Of a stretch of DNA of 64,000 nt, positions 1 to 14,600 are shown one piece after another. Every line of letters begins with the position of its first letter. The stretch's first letter is position 1. The position numbers were made by a program, and so were the translations under genes. Origin of the DNA: Paulownia fortunei (taxonomy: Eukaryota; Streptophyta; Magnoliopsida; Lamiales; Paulowniaceae); NCBI GenBank assembly GCA_019321725.1, contig CM033121.1, forward strand, positions 3,720,001-3,784,000, written 5' to 3'. Below the pieces are notes generated by a model. The model made no database searches. It saw only the letters and a program-made list of their open reading frames with translations, and was not told the DNA's origin.

Positions 1-3000
1 ATAATCTCCTTTCCCTCTTTGACAAAGTCCACACATTTGGACACACGCCAGGCAATGTGAGAAATTAGAGGTGGCACAGCACAGCTTGATCTGATGCTAT
101 TTCGCACTCCCAGAACCACATTCTCAACACGCAACACTTACACAGATCATGAAACTGTTTCTTCCTTATCTTTCAGTATCTTCATATTCAATATGTTAAT
201 CCATGCGAACTAGTTTCCACTGGTTCTTTTCCATAGGTTGCTTTCTGACAGGAGCATCACAACAATATGAAAGCAAGATGGAATCAAAAAATAAAGTTTA
301 CCCGTCATCACATATTCTGGGGCTGCATAACCATAGGTTCCCATCACACGTGTAGAAACATGAGTTTTTCCTTCATCTGGAGCATCTTTAGCAAGTCCAA
401 AGTCAGAAAGTTTGGCATTATATTCCTGGAAGAATAAGTTATACAGTCAGATAAATTTCTAGTAAGCGTTAATACATATATCAGGCCAAAGTGTAATTTA
501 AAAGAAAGTGGTTACAAAGTGTTGAGAACTTACAGCATCCAACAGGATGTTAGACGTCTTAAAATCACGATATATCACTGGTCTTTCTGCTTCCTCATGC
601 AGAAAAGCAAGCCCCTTTGCAGCACCTAGAGCTATTTTCATCCTGATAGACCAAGGAAGTGGCAGGGACCCTACAATTAACAATGTTAGAATAAGGCATA
701 CTGCACATATTATCGAAAATCCATATGAGCTCTACAAAAGAAGTGAAACAAATGTAATAAGGAAGCAAGTTTCATACTGCCTTTTGCCATGTAAATGTCA
801 TACATTCGGACTCAAAATTGTTTAAAAAATGGGGCATAAAGGAAAGATTTGAAGCATAAAATCTGATCCTGAATAGGACTGTTCCCCAAAGAAAACTTCA
901 GTTTAGTGCTGCTTTATTAAAGGGATGATTACTGCCTTCACTTTTTAATTTGTTAAGATTATCCCATAGTATCGATCACTAAGGTAGAGGGTACCCATTC
1001 ATTGCCTCCATCCATATCTAGAGATTAGATCATTGTGCACATAAAGTAGCTATTATGTCCAAATCCAAATACCCAGGTTTAACACCCAACATACATCAAG
1101 CAGCACAGATATGCTAAAATATTTTCAAAGCATGCCCAATGCCTTCTCAAGATCAAGCATCTTATACTCCAAATTCACCAAAGATTCATTATTTGATGGA
1201 GGGCCAAAGCAAGCTGCAGACAGAAATGATGTTGGCAAACCACAATTCCAATCAGAAACTCTCACCATCGCATTTTGAACCTTAGCACTATAAGCCAATT
1301 GCTTGAGTCACTGCAAGCGATAATTGAGCTATATATGCCCAGAGTATTCCCAGTCAATAAAATCTCTGTCTACATGGATGCTAACATAGAGAAATATTCA
1401 TATTTTAAAAAAATCATCCTCATTTTAGCCATATAATACAGGAGCTATGGCTGATGGGAGCTGACAAATTACGAATTGGGAAATTTTGGAATGTTGATTT
1501 ATCTATATATGCTGTCAAAAAATTCCACCACAGCCCGGCCATGATTTAGATAAGATATGTATACAAAGACATGCTAAAATGACATTTTCAAGATAAACAT
1601 TACCATGTTAATTACTCTTTTTTTTTAAAGTTAAAATCCTAATGGAAGGGTGGGAGAGAATCAGAATAAAAAGGTATATACCCAAACTAGCGGATGTATA
1701 CCCTCCTCACAGCAAAAGTTAATCCACGCCTACGTAACCCCACTAAACAAAATTAAAAATATTGCACGCTCACAGGAGAACCAAACTAGAATGGAAAGAT
1801 ACGAAATGAGTATTTCCTATAATCAAGTCAAGTTAGACTTTAGTGCTTGAGTATCATAATTAAGAATTCCAACTTGAAAATCAAGAGTGTCCTCTAAACC
1901 AAAGCTTCAAATAACAAAATCATAATTGAAAAGGATATGTACAAGCACACAAATCTTATCACTCAGAAAATATTAATAGTATTCTCAACTACACTTCCAT
2001 AGAGAGTTAGTGTTATACAAGTAAGAACAACATTCTCCCAACACAATCCTGCATGATACAATTTGAATTTCACAAATTCATCAATGCAAGTGCACTGAAA
2101 GAAGGCTAGGTACATACTTCTGAATAGATGGTTCTCCAAGCTTCCTCTAGGCATGAACTCATAAACGAGCAACCTCTGATCGTCTTCAATGCAGTAACCA
2201 ACTAATTTAACCAAATTAGGATGAACAAGGTCACCCAAAAAATTCACTTCAGCCTGCCAAATAATAGGAAGTCAGGATAATCCAGCACAAGGTAAGACTG
2301 CACAAGGTAAGACTACTAAAACAGAAAGCAGAACCACTTCAAGCAAATTGAATTGAGAAAGGATCAAACCAGCCATTCTTTGTGACCCTGAAGTCCATCA
2401 TGATTCAGGGTTTTGACAGCAACAGTAAGTCCTGTCCCAGGTTTAACCGGTGCCGTACCATTCTCTTCAATCCATCCCTTGAACACACAACCAAATCCCC
2501 CTTCACCAAGAAGGGATTCTGGTCTAAAATTTCTTGTGGCCAACTTAAGGTCATTAAATGTAAACTTACGCAGCCGGGACGAAACTTTAAGCTCCTCTTC
2601 AAGTCTGGAGCTGGAACAATTACTTTCAGCATTGCTCGTGGTGGTGGATGGGATTACAGGGGCAACTGGTTGGTCTCTGCTTTTATCATTTGTAGATTTA
2701 CTTTCTGATCATATGCACAATGAAACAGATAAGAAGAAAGATACTACTTTCATGATATGGAAAGTAAGAAGTATATTGTCTGGTGCAGACCAGGCATAAC
2801 ATACCAAATGATTACAGATCATAACTTATTGAACCAACAAAATGGGGATGAATATCTAATAACACTGTAACAAGGTTTGTCACTAAACATGCAATAGAAG
2901 AGTGCACATTGTCAGCAATGCATTTCACGCATAGTTCTCAAATGTATTTAGGATAATATTAGAACACTTCAAAAGCAAGATTTCTGTGCCTGAATTGATC

Positions 3001-4916
3001 AACCAAGAGTAACCTCTGACAACTTTAAAATGTCACTTCATACAATCAAGTACTAACCCATGTCTACTAACAGGGCACCAAAACAACAAACGAAGCAGGC
3101 ATTTTTGAGCAATTACAATTAGAAATTAACTTTATTTCATATGCACTGCGCAATGTAGTCTTGCCATGATACCATCTTGTTGGTATAATGAACTCTATAA
3201 CCACAACCCGCACAGATAAACCATTTCCAGTGCCCAGAGAACCGTGATTACCATTTACTAAGGTCACAACTCTAATAAGAAAATAAATTTGTGGATGGTT
3301 ATAACACTAGGCTCCCAAACCATATTATCACCAGTTCACAACGAGTCTCCTTGTAAAATTTATCTAAAAGTATCAAAATTACTGCCAAGGATACTTGAGC
3401 AATTGGGCATACAACAGATTGAATTACATATTTGGGTTCCTAAGATGTATGGATTTGAACATACACTTAGCCAATAATAAGGCGGTTGCACGTAAAACTG
3501 AAACTAAGTTAGATAAGAAATACCAATAACTACCAAAATAAACGACGTATATGCAGTAAACATTTTGATAGAACGCTTTACAAGATTTATGTTCGAACAA
3601 TAGAAGACAGAATACTTGAATCAATAAGTAATCCAAATAAAATTCATGGAGACCAATAATTATGCATTCTTCCAGTAATGCAGCTCAGTTCAACTAAATG
3701 CAACTAATTTCCCCAGCCCTTTAGAAGTTGGCTAAAGAAAGTCCATCTAACCATTAATTTGTTTCTCACAAGCACATATATTACTCCATCAGTCAATGTA
3801 ATCAAATCTACTTCCGAGTTTGATTTTGCTCTGTGTTTATTTGATAACTCTTTCATGGATCACTAATGGGCCTTCTTTGAGCATGCCCAAACCACATGGC
3901 ATAGTTTCTCTCATTTTATTTCCTACTAGTGTTGCATCTATAATTTCATGTAGCTATAGAAAATTTATTACGCCGGCAGTAGCAACCCAAGTTCCCAGTA
4001 GTCCTCAAATACCCACAATTTCCAAAATAAATAGACATATTCATGGAATATAAGAATAATGGCAGAACTTCATTAGAGAACTCATTGATTGAAAACGAAA
4101 ATGTCTATTTCGTCTAAGATACAAATTATTACGAAAAAAAAACCTATAAACTCGTTTCTGAAGCCAATTCAACCTTGCTACACCGGAATATTACTTTCAA
4201 ATCCCAAAGAATCTCTAAGTGGTGGTTATAGTGGTCTATACACCAACCAGAACCAAAAACTCCCAACACATTCAATCACTCCGCTTGTTTTGCTAACAGA
4301 ATTCCAATCGCTTCTCCCTCCCAATCTTCTTCCTTTCCAGAAAAAAATATTTGATTTGAGAATCAGAACTATCAAAATCTTCCTAACTATTAAATGTGTC
4401 CATATGTTTGTTGGATTTTATCAGATGCAAACTTAACTTTCATAGATCCAGAAGATCATCTATTTTTGTTTTGGCTGCCTCTTTCCATCTCTATTAATCA
4501 ACAATCAGTATAGCTCACCAAAGCATATCCAAAATATAATCAGTACAACTTGCAAGTATAGCAAACACATACAACTCCAACACAAAAATGAAAATAACTT
4601 CTTTAATTAAAAAGAAAGAATTTTGGAGCTCGTATCAAGCTAAACAGAGAACTAATATGAGCAATAACAAAAGATAATATCAATCACAATTTACAACTCA
4701 AACACAACATTTTCAGAAAATGAGGACAATACCATGAGTGCTGATGCCACTAATAGAGCTATCGACTTTAGATCTTGACGTAATACAGCTGCCAATAAAC
4801 CTTAACCCAATGCAACATCCAGTCCCCTTCACAGCATCATCATTTTTTTTCTTCCTACCCTTTGATTTCTTGACATCCCAAGACTCCACTTTTAAGCCAT
4901 CATCACCTAATCCCAT
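1..4916 (-). CDS. PBL34: Receptor-like cytoplasmic kinase, PBL34/35/36 type (3' end off window)
   Basis: Five in-phase coding exons are visible: 4916-4733, 2704-2370, 2253-2118, 670-534 and 425-302. The last has a GT donor at 301-300, so the C-terminal part lies left of base 1. The 305 codons seen carry a basic N-terminus with a Cys pair (C34-C35, a possible S-acylation site), the family signature [16 protein letters not shown], the Gly loop LGEGGFG (127-133), VAVK lysine K159, the YRDFK catalytic loop (D254), DFG (272-274), the activation segment and APE. Family knowledge: RLCK-VII kinases at the plasma membrane relay pattern-recognition and peptide signals, and PBL34-36 act downstream of LORE-type receptors. 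The start at 4916 gives MGLGDDGLK in a strong AAGATGG context; an in-frame ATG at 4925 is the alternative. The family and the exon structure are certain; the choice among PBL34, 35 and 36 is not. Confidence 0.92.
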
Positions 4917-7900
4917 CTTTAGCATACCCAAAAATCATCAAAAGTCCCAATAAATCAGAATTTTTAACCACCCCCGCCTCCCTCTATATAAAGTTATACC
5001 AAAATAGTCCCTCAATTCCAGTGCAATTTCATAAGAAATCCGCCCAGAATCACGTAAAACAACTCAAACTCATTTCAGAAAATAAATCAAATATTACAAA
5101 GGGAAACCTTTCTTCCACTTTCAAGAAAACCCAAAATCGCGAAAGCTAAAAACAATAGTTTCTTCCCTTCAAGAACCAATTTTTATTCAAAAAATCCAAC
5201 AAAATTTGTAGATAAAAAAAAAAAGCTCAAAAAGATCAGCTCAACCCAAATAGCTTAGAAGACTGCAGATATTCTCTCAACTTCAATAACAAATTTTTAA
5301 TCAAAACCCAGATAGAATCGACGAAATAACTTAGACCCAGTCGAAAAGTAGAGCTGAAAATTACACTGAGGGTACAAAAGAGCTCAGTGATTTCAGATCA
5401 CATGCTTGACCTTCAAAGCAGAAAACTTTGCCCCTTGGCACTGTGCAACAAGCAAAGCTGGAATCAGATAATAATAATTATAATAGTGATATTAATCTCA
5501 GTTCGAAAAAGTATAACTATTACTATGCCACCACCCCAGAATTGCCTCTCTTGAAAAAGATGTCGAAATCTCAACAAAAGACTCAATATATGCTGGCCAG
5601 TTCAATGCTCAAGATAAAAATAAAATAAAATTATCGTACTATATATATTTAATCAACACAATAAATTTAGAGTATATTTTAAGTTGTTTCTTTTTGCTGT
5701 GCGTATGTATGTACGCAATTTATTATGAGCTATACACAAAAAAATGAAAAAAAGTAATTGAAAAATAAGAATTATCACTTCTTACTTTTTTGTTAGAATC
5801 TAAAGGCTAATAAAGCAAATGGGAGTATGCCCGGCGGGCTGGAAATTCCAATTCCAAAAATAACCTTCTGTACTTTCAACTGTTGTTGATATGCAAGTGG
5901 ATGCCACCAAACGAGGAAAATTTTATGTTATCTAATTGGGTGATATTTAAGTGGAATTATGAGTTTGTTAAATTTTATATGATAATATTTTAAAAGTATA
6001 TATAATAATTTTAATATTTTATTTTATAATATTATTATATATATATATATATGTCTAACATAACATTTCCTATCTTATTTGAAATCTCATACCCCTAAAA
6101 GGATAAAAAAAAAAAAAGTTTGTAGTTCAAATTTAAATATTTTCCTATATTCTCTCTACTCTCTACAAGAGATTTTGATACAAAGTTTAAGTCAATTTGC
6201 TGCCAATTAATTTTTCTAAAATATGTATTTCTATTGATACTTCAAAAAATCATATTTAATAACTAAATAAATAAAATAGAGCACAAATCAATCTTAAAGT
6301 TGTATTTGGATTGAATGGAAGGAGTTGACAATAGAAATTTTAAATGCCTACAGTATTGATTGAATTTAAGATTTTTTTAAAAAATTGCTTTAATATTTAT
6401 CAATCATAACATTCATATTTCAAAATTCATTAAGTACATTCAAAGGAGAAACTAATATAAAAGAGACAAAAACCCACATTAGTTTCAATACTTCTTAGTT
6501 GTGAGGCCTCAATCTTATTATTTGGGCAAAATCCCCTAGGTGGGTTACTAAAGGATTTGTAATGCACAGTAATATATTATCCAAATAAATGAAAGGAATT
6601 TTATTATTACAAAATTTTAAAATTTTGTCCCCAAAATTCTCCAATTCAAACCAACTTAAATAAATTCTACTAAAATGTTATATTTAGCTTTCAACTGCCT
6701 AAATTTTAGGTGATTGCAACTATTAAACACCTCTAATAACGATGGTATTAAATACAAAATTAACCCCACTACTTAAAAGATATGATCTTACACACATTTT
6801 TCATAGATCAAATTCAATTTGAACTTGATAAGGATAAAATTTGAAATCTATATCATATAACATACGCATTATACTTGGTTAGAATTTTGTCATGTGTCGT
6901 GTCGTAAAACTATGTCGTGTCGTAAAATTATAAATATATCCTAAAGAGTGTTCATAAGGTATGCTAGCATTCTTTCTCTTATTCATTTATTCAACCTTAT
7001 CTATCTTATCGATATAAACTAACTTTGTATAAGAATATTATAGTTGAATGTCACTCCAACAAACCTATGAGCTGATGTTCGTCGGACAAATTGAGGTGTT
7101 CGGGATCAAGCTCGTTGGGATCAAGTTTTGATCTCCAAAATTTGTACTTTTTTAATATTGGATCAAATTTGACATCTGAACTTGATTTTCAATTCAAATA
7201 TTCTATTGAAAGCTTCCCTTCATATATTATCTCCCATAAATAAAATGATATCTTGGCTTCCACAAAATTCTTATATTACCCTGTTAAATAAATAATTTTG
7301 CCACTTTAATCCATTCTTTCCTCACAAAAATAACACTTTAGGCTCTTTTGCCATTAAGCTAAGCCAAAAACCTAAAGAATTGTTATAGAGTTCTTTATAA
7401 AACATTAACACAATCATAGAATTTTTCTATATCCCTATCTCATATTTAGAATTCATGTCCCCAACCTTGGAATAAATAAAAAAATAGGGGTTAAATGTGG
7501 GAGAAGATACTTAGAGAGAATATAAATAAATAAATGAATGTTGTTAAAGTGGTTTGTATGGTTTTCTGGCTATTTGTCCTAGTGCCATAGGGTATAGTGT
7601 TAAACCAAAATAACCTTTTTCTAGTCATTTTGTCTTATTGGAACAGGTTTGGTATAATTAGACAGAATGTTGGGTAATCAAAACAATTAAATTCCAATCA
7701 ATTGACAACAAAGAAATAAAAAAGGAAAAACAATATTTCAGTTCTAAACTTTTCACCAGCATTTTGAGACAAAAACAAAGCATTAGTGATGACATTGGCT
7801 ACAAATAAAGCCTAAATTCATATTTTATTACCATGCTATATTTTTTCCTCACCACTGTCTCCAATAAATAAATAAAAAAATATCTTCCCCAAAAAATGAA

Positions 7901-10480
7901 AAATTAATTTTACTTCTCACAGTTATTGATATAATATAATTATCAAAAGATATACAAATATTTAGTAAATTTTGTGGAGCTTAGGAAAATAAATGAGAAA
8001 ATGTGATTCGTCAAAAAAACATTAGAGAGAGAGAAGTAAGCAAAATGTGGGTGGAAAAGATTACAAAAATAAAATAAAATGTGTATAATAAAACACGTGT
8101 TCTAAGAGATTATTAGCTGACTCATGAAAAATTTCATTTCAGCACGATGATATATCAATATTTAGTCATCTTCAATTATATATATTAGTCAGAAAAGCAT
8201 ACTCAATGTATGTATAGAAAAAATGAAAAAAAATGGTAAAAATCAATAAATTAAGGTGAAAAAATGATTAGATTTTTTCTAAATATAATTTAATTTAATG
8301 ATATTGAGGAGAAGAGAGGAAAAAAAAGAGAGATGAGAAATAAAATTAAAATATGACTAAAAATAAAATTAAATAGAGAGAATAGGAATAGAAAACATGT
8401 GTTTGAACAGAGAGATGGAGAGAATATAAGAGACAAAAAAGAGAAAAAAGATTGTATGGAGAGAATATAAGAGATAAAGGAGAGAAAAAAAATTGCATGT
8501 CAAATCAAAATCACGTACAACCACTATTTGATTTTCTTCAATTCTATATAATATTAGTGATAAAACACACTTCATATGCGTGTCAAAAAAATATTAATGA
8601 AAAGATTTTATAATATAAAATTAATTAAATAAAATACAGAAAAATAATAAGAAGGAGAATGAAGATATATACGAGAAAACATTTAAGCAAATGTGATTAA
8701 AAAATGAGAGAGGAGAAAACAAAAGAGAAAAATATAACAATAGTTATTAGACTAAACCTACTCATACTTCTTTATTTATTTATTTTTTATTGATTTAGGT
8801 TCTTGATTTTGCTTTATTAATTCTTGGGAGTGGACAATTTTTTTCTTTTTATTTGTTCTTTCGAATAAATACAATAATACAATTTATGCACACTTGAATT
8901 GAATTTTCACACAGATTATATTTTTAATAAACTTACCTATAATATAATGATATAAAAAACCCTCAAAAAAATAGATATAAATATATTATATTATTATCAT
9001 TTAAAAATTAAAATGTACGATTCTCATATTTTTATCTTTTTGACGAGGCATGCTCCTTTGGCCATCTCTCTTTAATTTTTATTTGTATAAATAGATGTAG
9101 ATAGCTATAGATATAAATATAAGTGTAGACTTGCAGAAAACTAAGGGTAAATTGGGAAATTGGAATTCTAGTGTGGAGGGAGCGGTCAGTTTCTAGGGAA
9201 GTGGAAGTGGAAATGGTAGGCAGGCCGGGCATGAGAGATAATAAGAGGCGGGACCCACCATCAAGGTGACGTGTCTGTTATTTAATTCATCACGCTTCTG
9301 ATGGCGCGTGGATTCTAATTATATTAAAAAAAAAATCCTTATTTGTATATTTATTTTGACTTCACTTTTTTATCCTTTGTCCTCTGCTTAAGAGGATTAT
9401 GAGAGTATAAACAGATTGTTTTAGTTTGATATCCTATTAAAAATTTGCAATATTTTATTAACTCCCTAAAAATAGTTTTTGGAGCTTGAATTTTTATTTT
9501 AAAATGATCACATTAATATAATATTTTAATATTGAATTAAATCAGAATCGAGATAGAATAATGCAATAATCTCGACAATTATTGAGATTGTCTCTACTAA
9601 TTAATTATTCAGGGAAGAAAAGGTGTTAGAATATTAGAGCATGCATGTATTAGGTATTAATTATGTTGGTGATGTTTTATTAATTGAATTTTTAATTTGT
9701 TTATGTAGGTGTATCCTCAAGTTATATAGTTTATTTATGTAATAGATTTTTAAATAGTTAAAGCTAAAAAATTCATATTTGGATAATATTCCTTGATTAC
9801 ATAGTTCATTTATTTTTTCTTCTCGATTTTTATTCTAAAATCATAAATTTATAATCGAGGTCCAAACGTGATTTTTTTATGACATATAATTATTAGATCA
9901 AAAGCACCCAAAATCAAACTTTAAAATGCAAAAATATTAGATGTGGATGGTAAAGTGATTTTCTATGAGATTAAGATTTTTCGAGCTAATTTTAATGGCA
10001 AAATAAAGAGATTATATTGCACTTTCTGGAATGCAAAAATAAGTATATGAGTGTAAAATGCGAAGCACGCTTGATTTTTAAAAAATCGGCTCGTATTTCT
10101 TAAAAAGGATATTAACCCTAGTGTGTGAAACCTAGTAACCACTTTCAATTTGGATACTTCTAATATGACTACCTTTTAAGTTTGCCTTACTGATGATTTG
10201 AATTGTCTGAAGGAAAGGACTAGGGAAAGAAATTTCTCTCAAGTATTTGTTGATTTTTGACTTGCGTCCGCAGTTATATTAAATCCTATGATGATCGTCC
10301 ATTGTATGTAATAGACTTACACGATTCTAGAAAATGGGTGTTCCATCCATATGGAATAGTAGGACAACTACAACTTGTAAATTTATCTAGAAGCATAAAA
10401 GGTTTTAATCTTTTTTGCTCTGGAGGAATAAATTATATATATATATATATATATTATTGAGATGTTAAATAGGATTTTGC
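4917..10480. other. AT-rich intergenic region with the 5' leader of the kinase gene
   Basis: No convincing coding exon was found on either strand. The part nearest the kinase start (about 4917-5430, minus sense) is probably its promoter and 5' leader, but no transcription start can be fixed. The rest is AT-rich with simple repeats: an AT run near 6035-6052, a doubled TGTCGTGTCGTAAAA motif at 6895-6926, and a 41-bp tandem repeat listed separately. Around 9130-9310 the composition becomes more balanced and includes a TGACGTGTC element (about 9267), but no gene could be attached to it. The open frame at about 10257-10430 matches nothing I recognise. Confidence 0.6.
8415..8496. repeat. Two-copy purine-rich tandem repeat, 41-bp period
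   Basis: Two adjacent units, 8415-8455 and 8456-8496, both start ATGGAGAGAATATAAGAGA and continue with a GAGAAAAAA tract ending ATTG. They differ at a handful of positions. The units lie in a longer stretch of degenerate repeats (about 8170-8720), where a TTCAATT-TATATA-ATTAGT-ATA block occurs near 8170 and again near 8537. This is probably decayed transposon sequence; no family was identified. Confidence 0.75.
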
Positions 10481-11608
10481 CCATTTTACAAATTCTTAAG
10501 CATAATACACGTATAATTAGTTCATATTGAAAAGACAATTATTTGCAATCCAAAGATTATTTTCCATGGACTAACTGCATTGCTAAAAGGTCAGACCTCC
10601 AGTTGTTCATTTACCTAACCAATATTAGGTTGGAGAGATGAAGAAGCAAGCTGTCCCTTTTGGTTCCAGGCTAAAATTTTAAACTCAAATCCAATATCTG
10701 ATTGTCCAAGTTCATATATTATTTGCACAAAATCTCAAGCATGTTTGGAAAGTGCAGGAATGTCACAAATCTGTAGATAATAATGACCTTTCCACTTCAT
10801 CAAATGCAAAGATGTCACAATTATATGGTTCACCTCGACCTAATGATACATTATATTTTAATTTTGGGGTCCAATAGGCAAACCTGTTGCAAGTACAAAT
10901 TATCGTTTGCATGACTATGTGTCCCAATTATTGAATTCCAAATTACACAAGATCTTTTGCTGAAATTATATATTATGATCATGTGTCACAATCAGGTGCA
11001 GCATCAAATTGAATTTCCGAAATATGAAAACATAGCAAATCCTAGCAAATTTTGGTCAAAGTGACTTGCACAAAGATAATGTATCTTGTGCCTTGCTGAA
11101 CAGCCCTTCAGTGAAGACCAAAAATATCCGGGCTGGAATTTTCAAACGTAAAGGAAAGATTACAAGAATCATATACACAATAAGCTTACACGTTCATATT
11201 GATGGAAGAGAACTACTGTTGACAACAATGAATTAAATCTGTCGTCGAAATGGATGGACAATAGTTTTCTTCCTGTACTACCTCAGACTAGATATATGAG
11301 TCTCAAATCAATGCAAAACTTGCATGAAATGATTCCTACAATCAGGTGCAAATTGAACTCTTCACATGTAAGGACCCGAAAGGACCAGTATCACTTGAAA
11401 TTCCCTAAACTTGCATGCTCTAAATGTGTATGAAATAGGCCATGTATCAATCCAGGTTTATACAACATGAGGGCTAGCTTAAGTAGAGAAATTTGAGTGA
11501 CCAACTTGTGTAGCTCATATGAACAGAGAAGCGCACCAAGAACCATGTAGCAATTCGCATATCTTGCCAGAACCAAGATGAAATCAATTAAACTTGAAAG
11601 TAACCGCC
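10481..11608. other. Downstream flank of the TRIPP-like gene, possible 3' UTR
   Basis: This stretch is less AT-rich than the intergenic DNA to its left and lies directly after the stop codon of the minus-strand gene. It holds no coding exon I can support. The part nearest 11608 is presumably the 3' UTR on the minus strand. No single poly(A) signal stands out. Confidence 0.45.
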
Positions 11609-14600
11609 TCAGAATATACCAGTGGCAATGCTCGAAGTTGCATATATCTTCAGAGATTGCTCAGGTATATAAGTAAGACCTGTCATACCAAAAAATCCGA
11701 TCAACTTAAGAAACTGGTCGTGGCAGTTATATACGGATAAAGCACCTAGAGAGTTTTAACAACAGTTGAGTCCAAGCATCAACAGCTTTTTTCATCTCTA
11801 TTATTTGAAGAGAAGACTTCCAGAGACGATATATCTAATTCTTCTATTAGCGGCAATTCACATCTCAGTAAAAATACACGTGTTCTTTAGATCTAGCTCT
11901 TCTGGACACTAGTGAAATGTTGAAACTTTATGCTTCTCAACGCATGAACTCGAAGTTAATCAAATAAGAAAGTACTTAAGTTCAGATACTCGACGAATTA
12001 TGCTAATCTAGTTACAGAACAGCCATTAAAACAACTGGCTCTTAAATTGAACTAATTAAGAATACCATTTTTAGGGCAAATTAAAATTTTATTGACCTAA
12101 AGAAATTTACAGTAATGCCATGATGGATCAAATCCCACAACACCCTGAGAAGGCCAAGCCAAGATAAGTAGAAGAAAAGAAGGCTGAAGGGGTAAACACA
12201 GCCTCAACCACAAAAACCAGTTTTTACAAAATTAATGTCATCACAAGAAGAGACCAGGTGTGGCTGAAAGTTATATCTCGCAAGAGTTCAGGAGAGATGA
12301 TTGCACTGAAGGCATAACATAAAACACTAAAAAACAGCAAACTGCAAATGTACCTAATTCAATGTATTATGATACTGAGATTTAATGCTGCGTAATCATA
12401 TAACTATGGATAGATACCATGAATAAATAGGCAAAAGGGAGAATAAATGTACGAATCCAACTAAATTAGAGGTTAAAGCACATAAATCAAAATTACTGTC
12501 ATTAGTAAACCATATCTTTCATACAACACTTTTATTATCTGAAGTGAAATTCATATTGAGGAAAACTGCATCTTTGTCATTTTTAAGTGCAATTGATCGA
12601 GAGACTGGAAGCGAGAGATGACAGAGAACCATGAGAACAATTTTTTACCTTTCTCCTTAACCTCTATTTGTAGAGAATCAAGAGTGATTATGCCATCAGT
12701 CAATGGAAGTACTTCAAGCTTGACGGTTGCTGCAGATTGAGAAGGGACGCATCTGGTGCAAAAAGAAAAAAATTCTTGAGTGGCAGAGTAAATTGAAACT
12801 GAAACAAACGAAAAAGCAGAGAGAATATACCCCAGCGGAACTCTACTCTGTAACCATAAATGGGTGCAACCCAGATCACTAGTTGGAACATCAGATACGG
12901 GGACAGTTCGGTCATTAATGGAAATTGATAGTGGACCATCTTCTACTTTCTGTCCTTGATTCAGAGACACTGAGCTCAGCCCAAGCGCAACAGATCCTTG
13001 CCTATCACTATGCACTCCCTCTGCTAACTCAGCAGCAGAAGGAAAAGGACTCAAAGGTGAGGACGGTGAACTACTCAAGGGCACTACAGAAGGAGGAGAA
13101 GTAAATGAAGCTGGGGCAAGAACTGTTAACGTCAGATTGTCGGATGTCATATTTGATGCTTGAATAGTTAAAACCTGAAAATTTGAATAATTTAAGATGA
13201 AAATGCAATTTAGTATAGAAAAAACTGATCACTTGAATTCACATATAACCTGAACTGGAAGCCGAGTTCCATCAGATCCAAGAGTTTGTCTGGACATTTC
13301 AGATGCCACAGAGATCATAAGATCCCTTGAAATACGAGGCCGCCAGCTTGTTGGCTGCTTAAAAAACAACTTTGATTCTACAAATATGCGGACAAAATAA
13401 AAGTGCCATGAACATAGGGTTCTCCTCACCAAGTTATCATGGAAATATGTAAGTTATGGTTTCATACCAGTATAATTGCATCGACATGATACAAGAACTG
13501 CATATTGATCAGCAGGTGATCCACTATGTTTGCCTTCAGTATTGGAGGAGTGATGCCAGCTTGATGCAGCATTTCCAGCTGGTAAGCGTGACGGTCGTAG
13601 ATTACTCTCACTGTGACCCTTGGAATGTTTCCACAATGTAGTTGCTGGTTTGAGAATAAAAGAATGTTCTTCACCTCTCCTGCCAATTATACAGCACATT
13701 AACCCTTAAAATTTTGAGATCAAGCAACAGTAGTAAACGCACAGCAAGAGACAAGATTCCAGTGTAGGGCATAACAATTCTAGTTATAGATGAAATATCT
13801 TTTGGTGTATCTCATAACAGATAACGCACAAGCTTCCTGCTTATACTTGGATTAGCGGCTTCATATCAAGAAAAGAATTCATATTAACACTTTGTTTCAA
13901 GACTTAATTTTCTTTTATCTTCAAATTCCAAACTTACCCTGAATTTGCAAGTGCTTGAAGTACCATTTGCATGCCACTGTGTCCCTTTCATCAGAGCAAT
14001 TACCAGCAACATATTTTTGGCAATGATCACAAATTATTACATTTAGTTGCTGTTTAATTGGCATAGACGAGGGATTTTGGTCATATTTTTTGTTTCTGGC
14101 TTTTGGCAAGTATTAATGGGTGAAATATAAAATTCTCGTCACTGAGTAGGTAGACTGAAATCCTAGCACCGGGAAAGCTATACCCACTTTACATTCAACT
14201 GGACCTCACAGATTTGATATGCTTCATCACTGGACTTATTAACAGCACTTGAAGTAAAAGATAGATTGCAGACTAAGTTGCATGCAAGCCCAAGCACAGT
14301 TTATGTAAGTTTTTAAGAGATTTTCTGAGGTCAAATTTCACATTTATTCACATCACTAATCATGTTTGGAGAGAAATGGTGGGAAGAGTGTTGAAGCCAC
14401 AATGCTAGCAGCAAAATTGTCCGGGCTTCACTCACAGACAGCACAATATCATACCAAATCTAAACAATCTTAACACAGGACCAGTTCGCATGGGAAGTAA
14501 GATATACAAAACTTATTATCTCTAACAGGGATATCTCCATATTCTCAATCAAGATGAATTTCCAATAAACTTCAAAAAGACAAGAAAGTTGAAGCAGAAA

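Noticed and set aside
2413..2799. 128-codon plus-strand frame opposite the kinase gene
   Set aside because: It is the antisense shadow of kinase exon 2 (2370-2704), whose minus-strand translation matches the family throughout.
13454..13699. 81-codon frame MCCIIGRRGEEHSF..., apparently an independent small protein
   Set aside because: It is exon 6 of the TRIPP-like gene plus intron sequence at both ends; the acceptor at 13680-13682 and donor at 13467-13466 fit the gene model.
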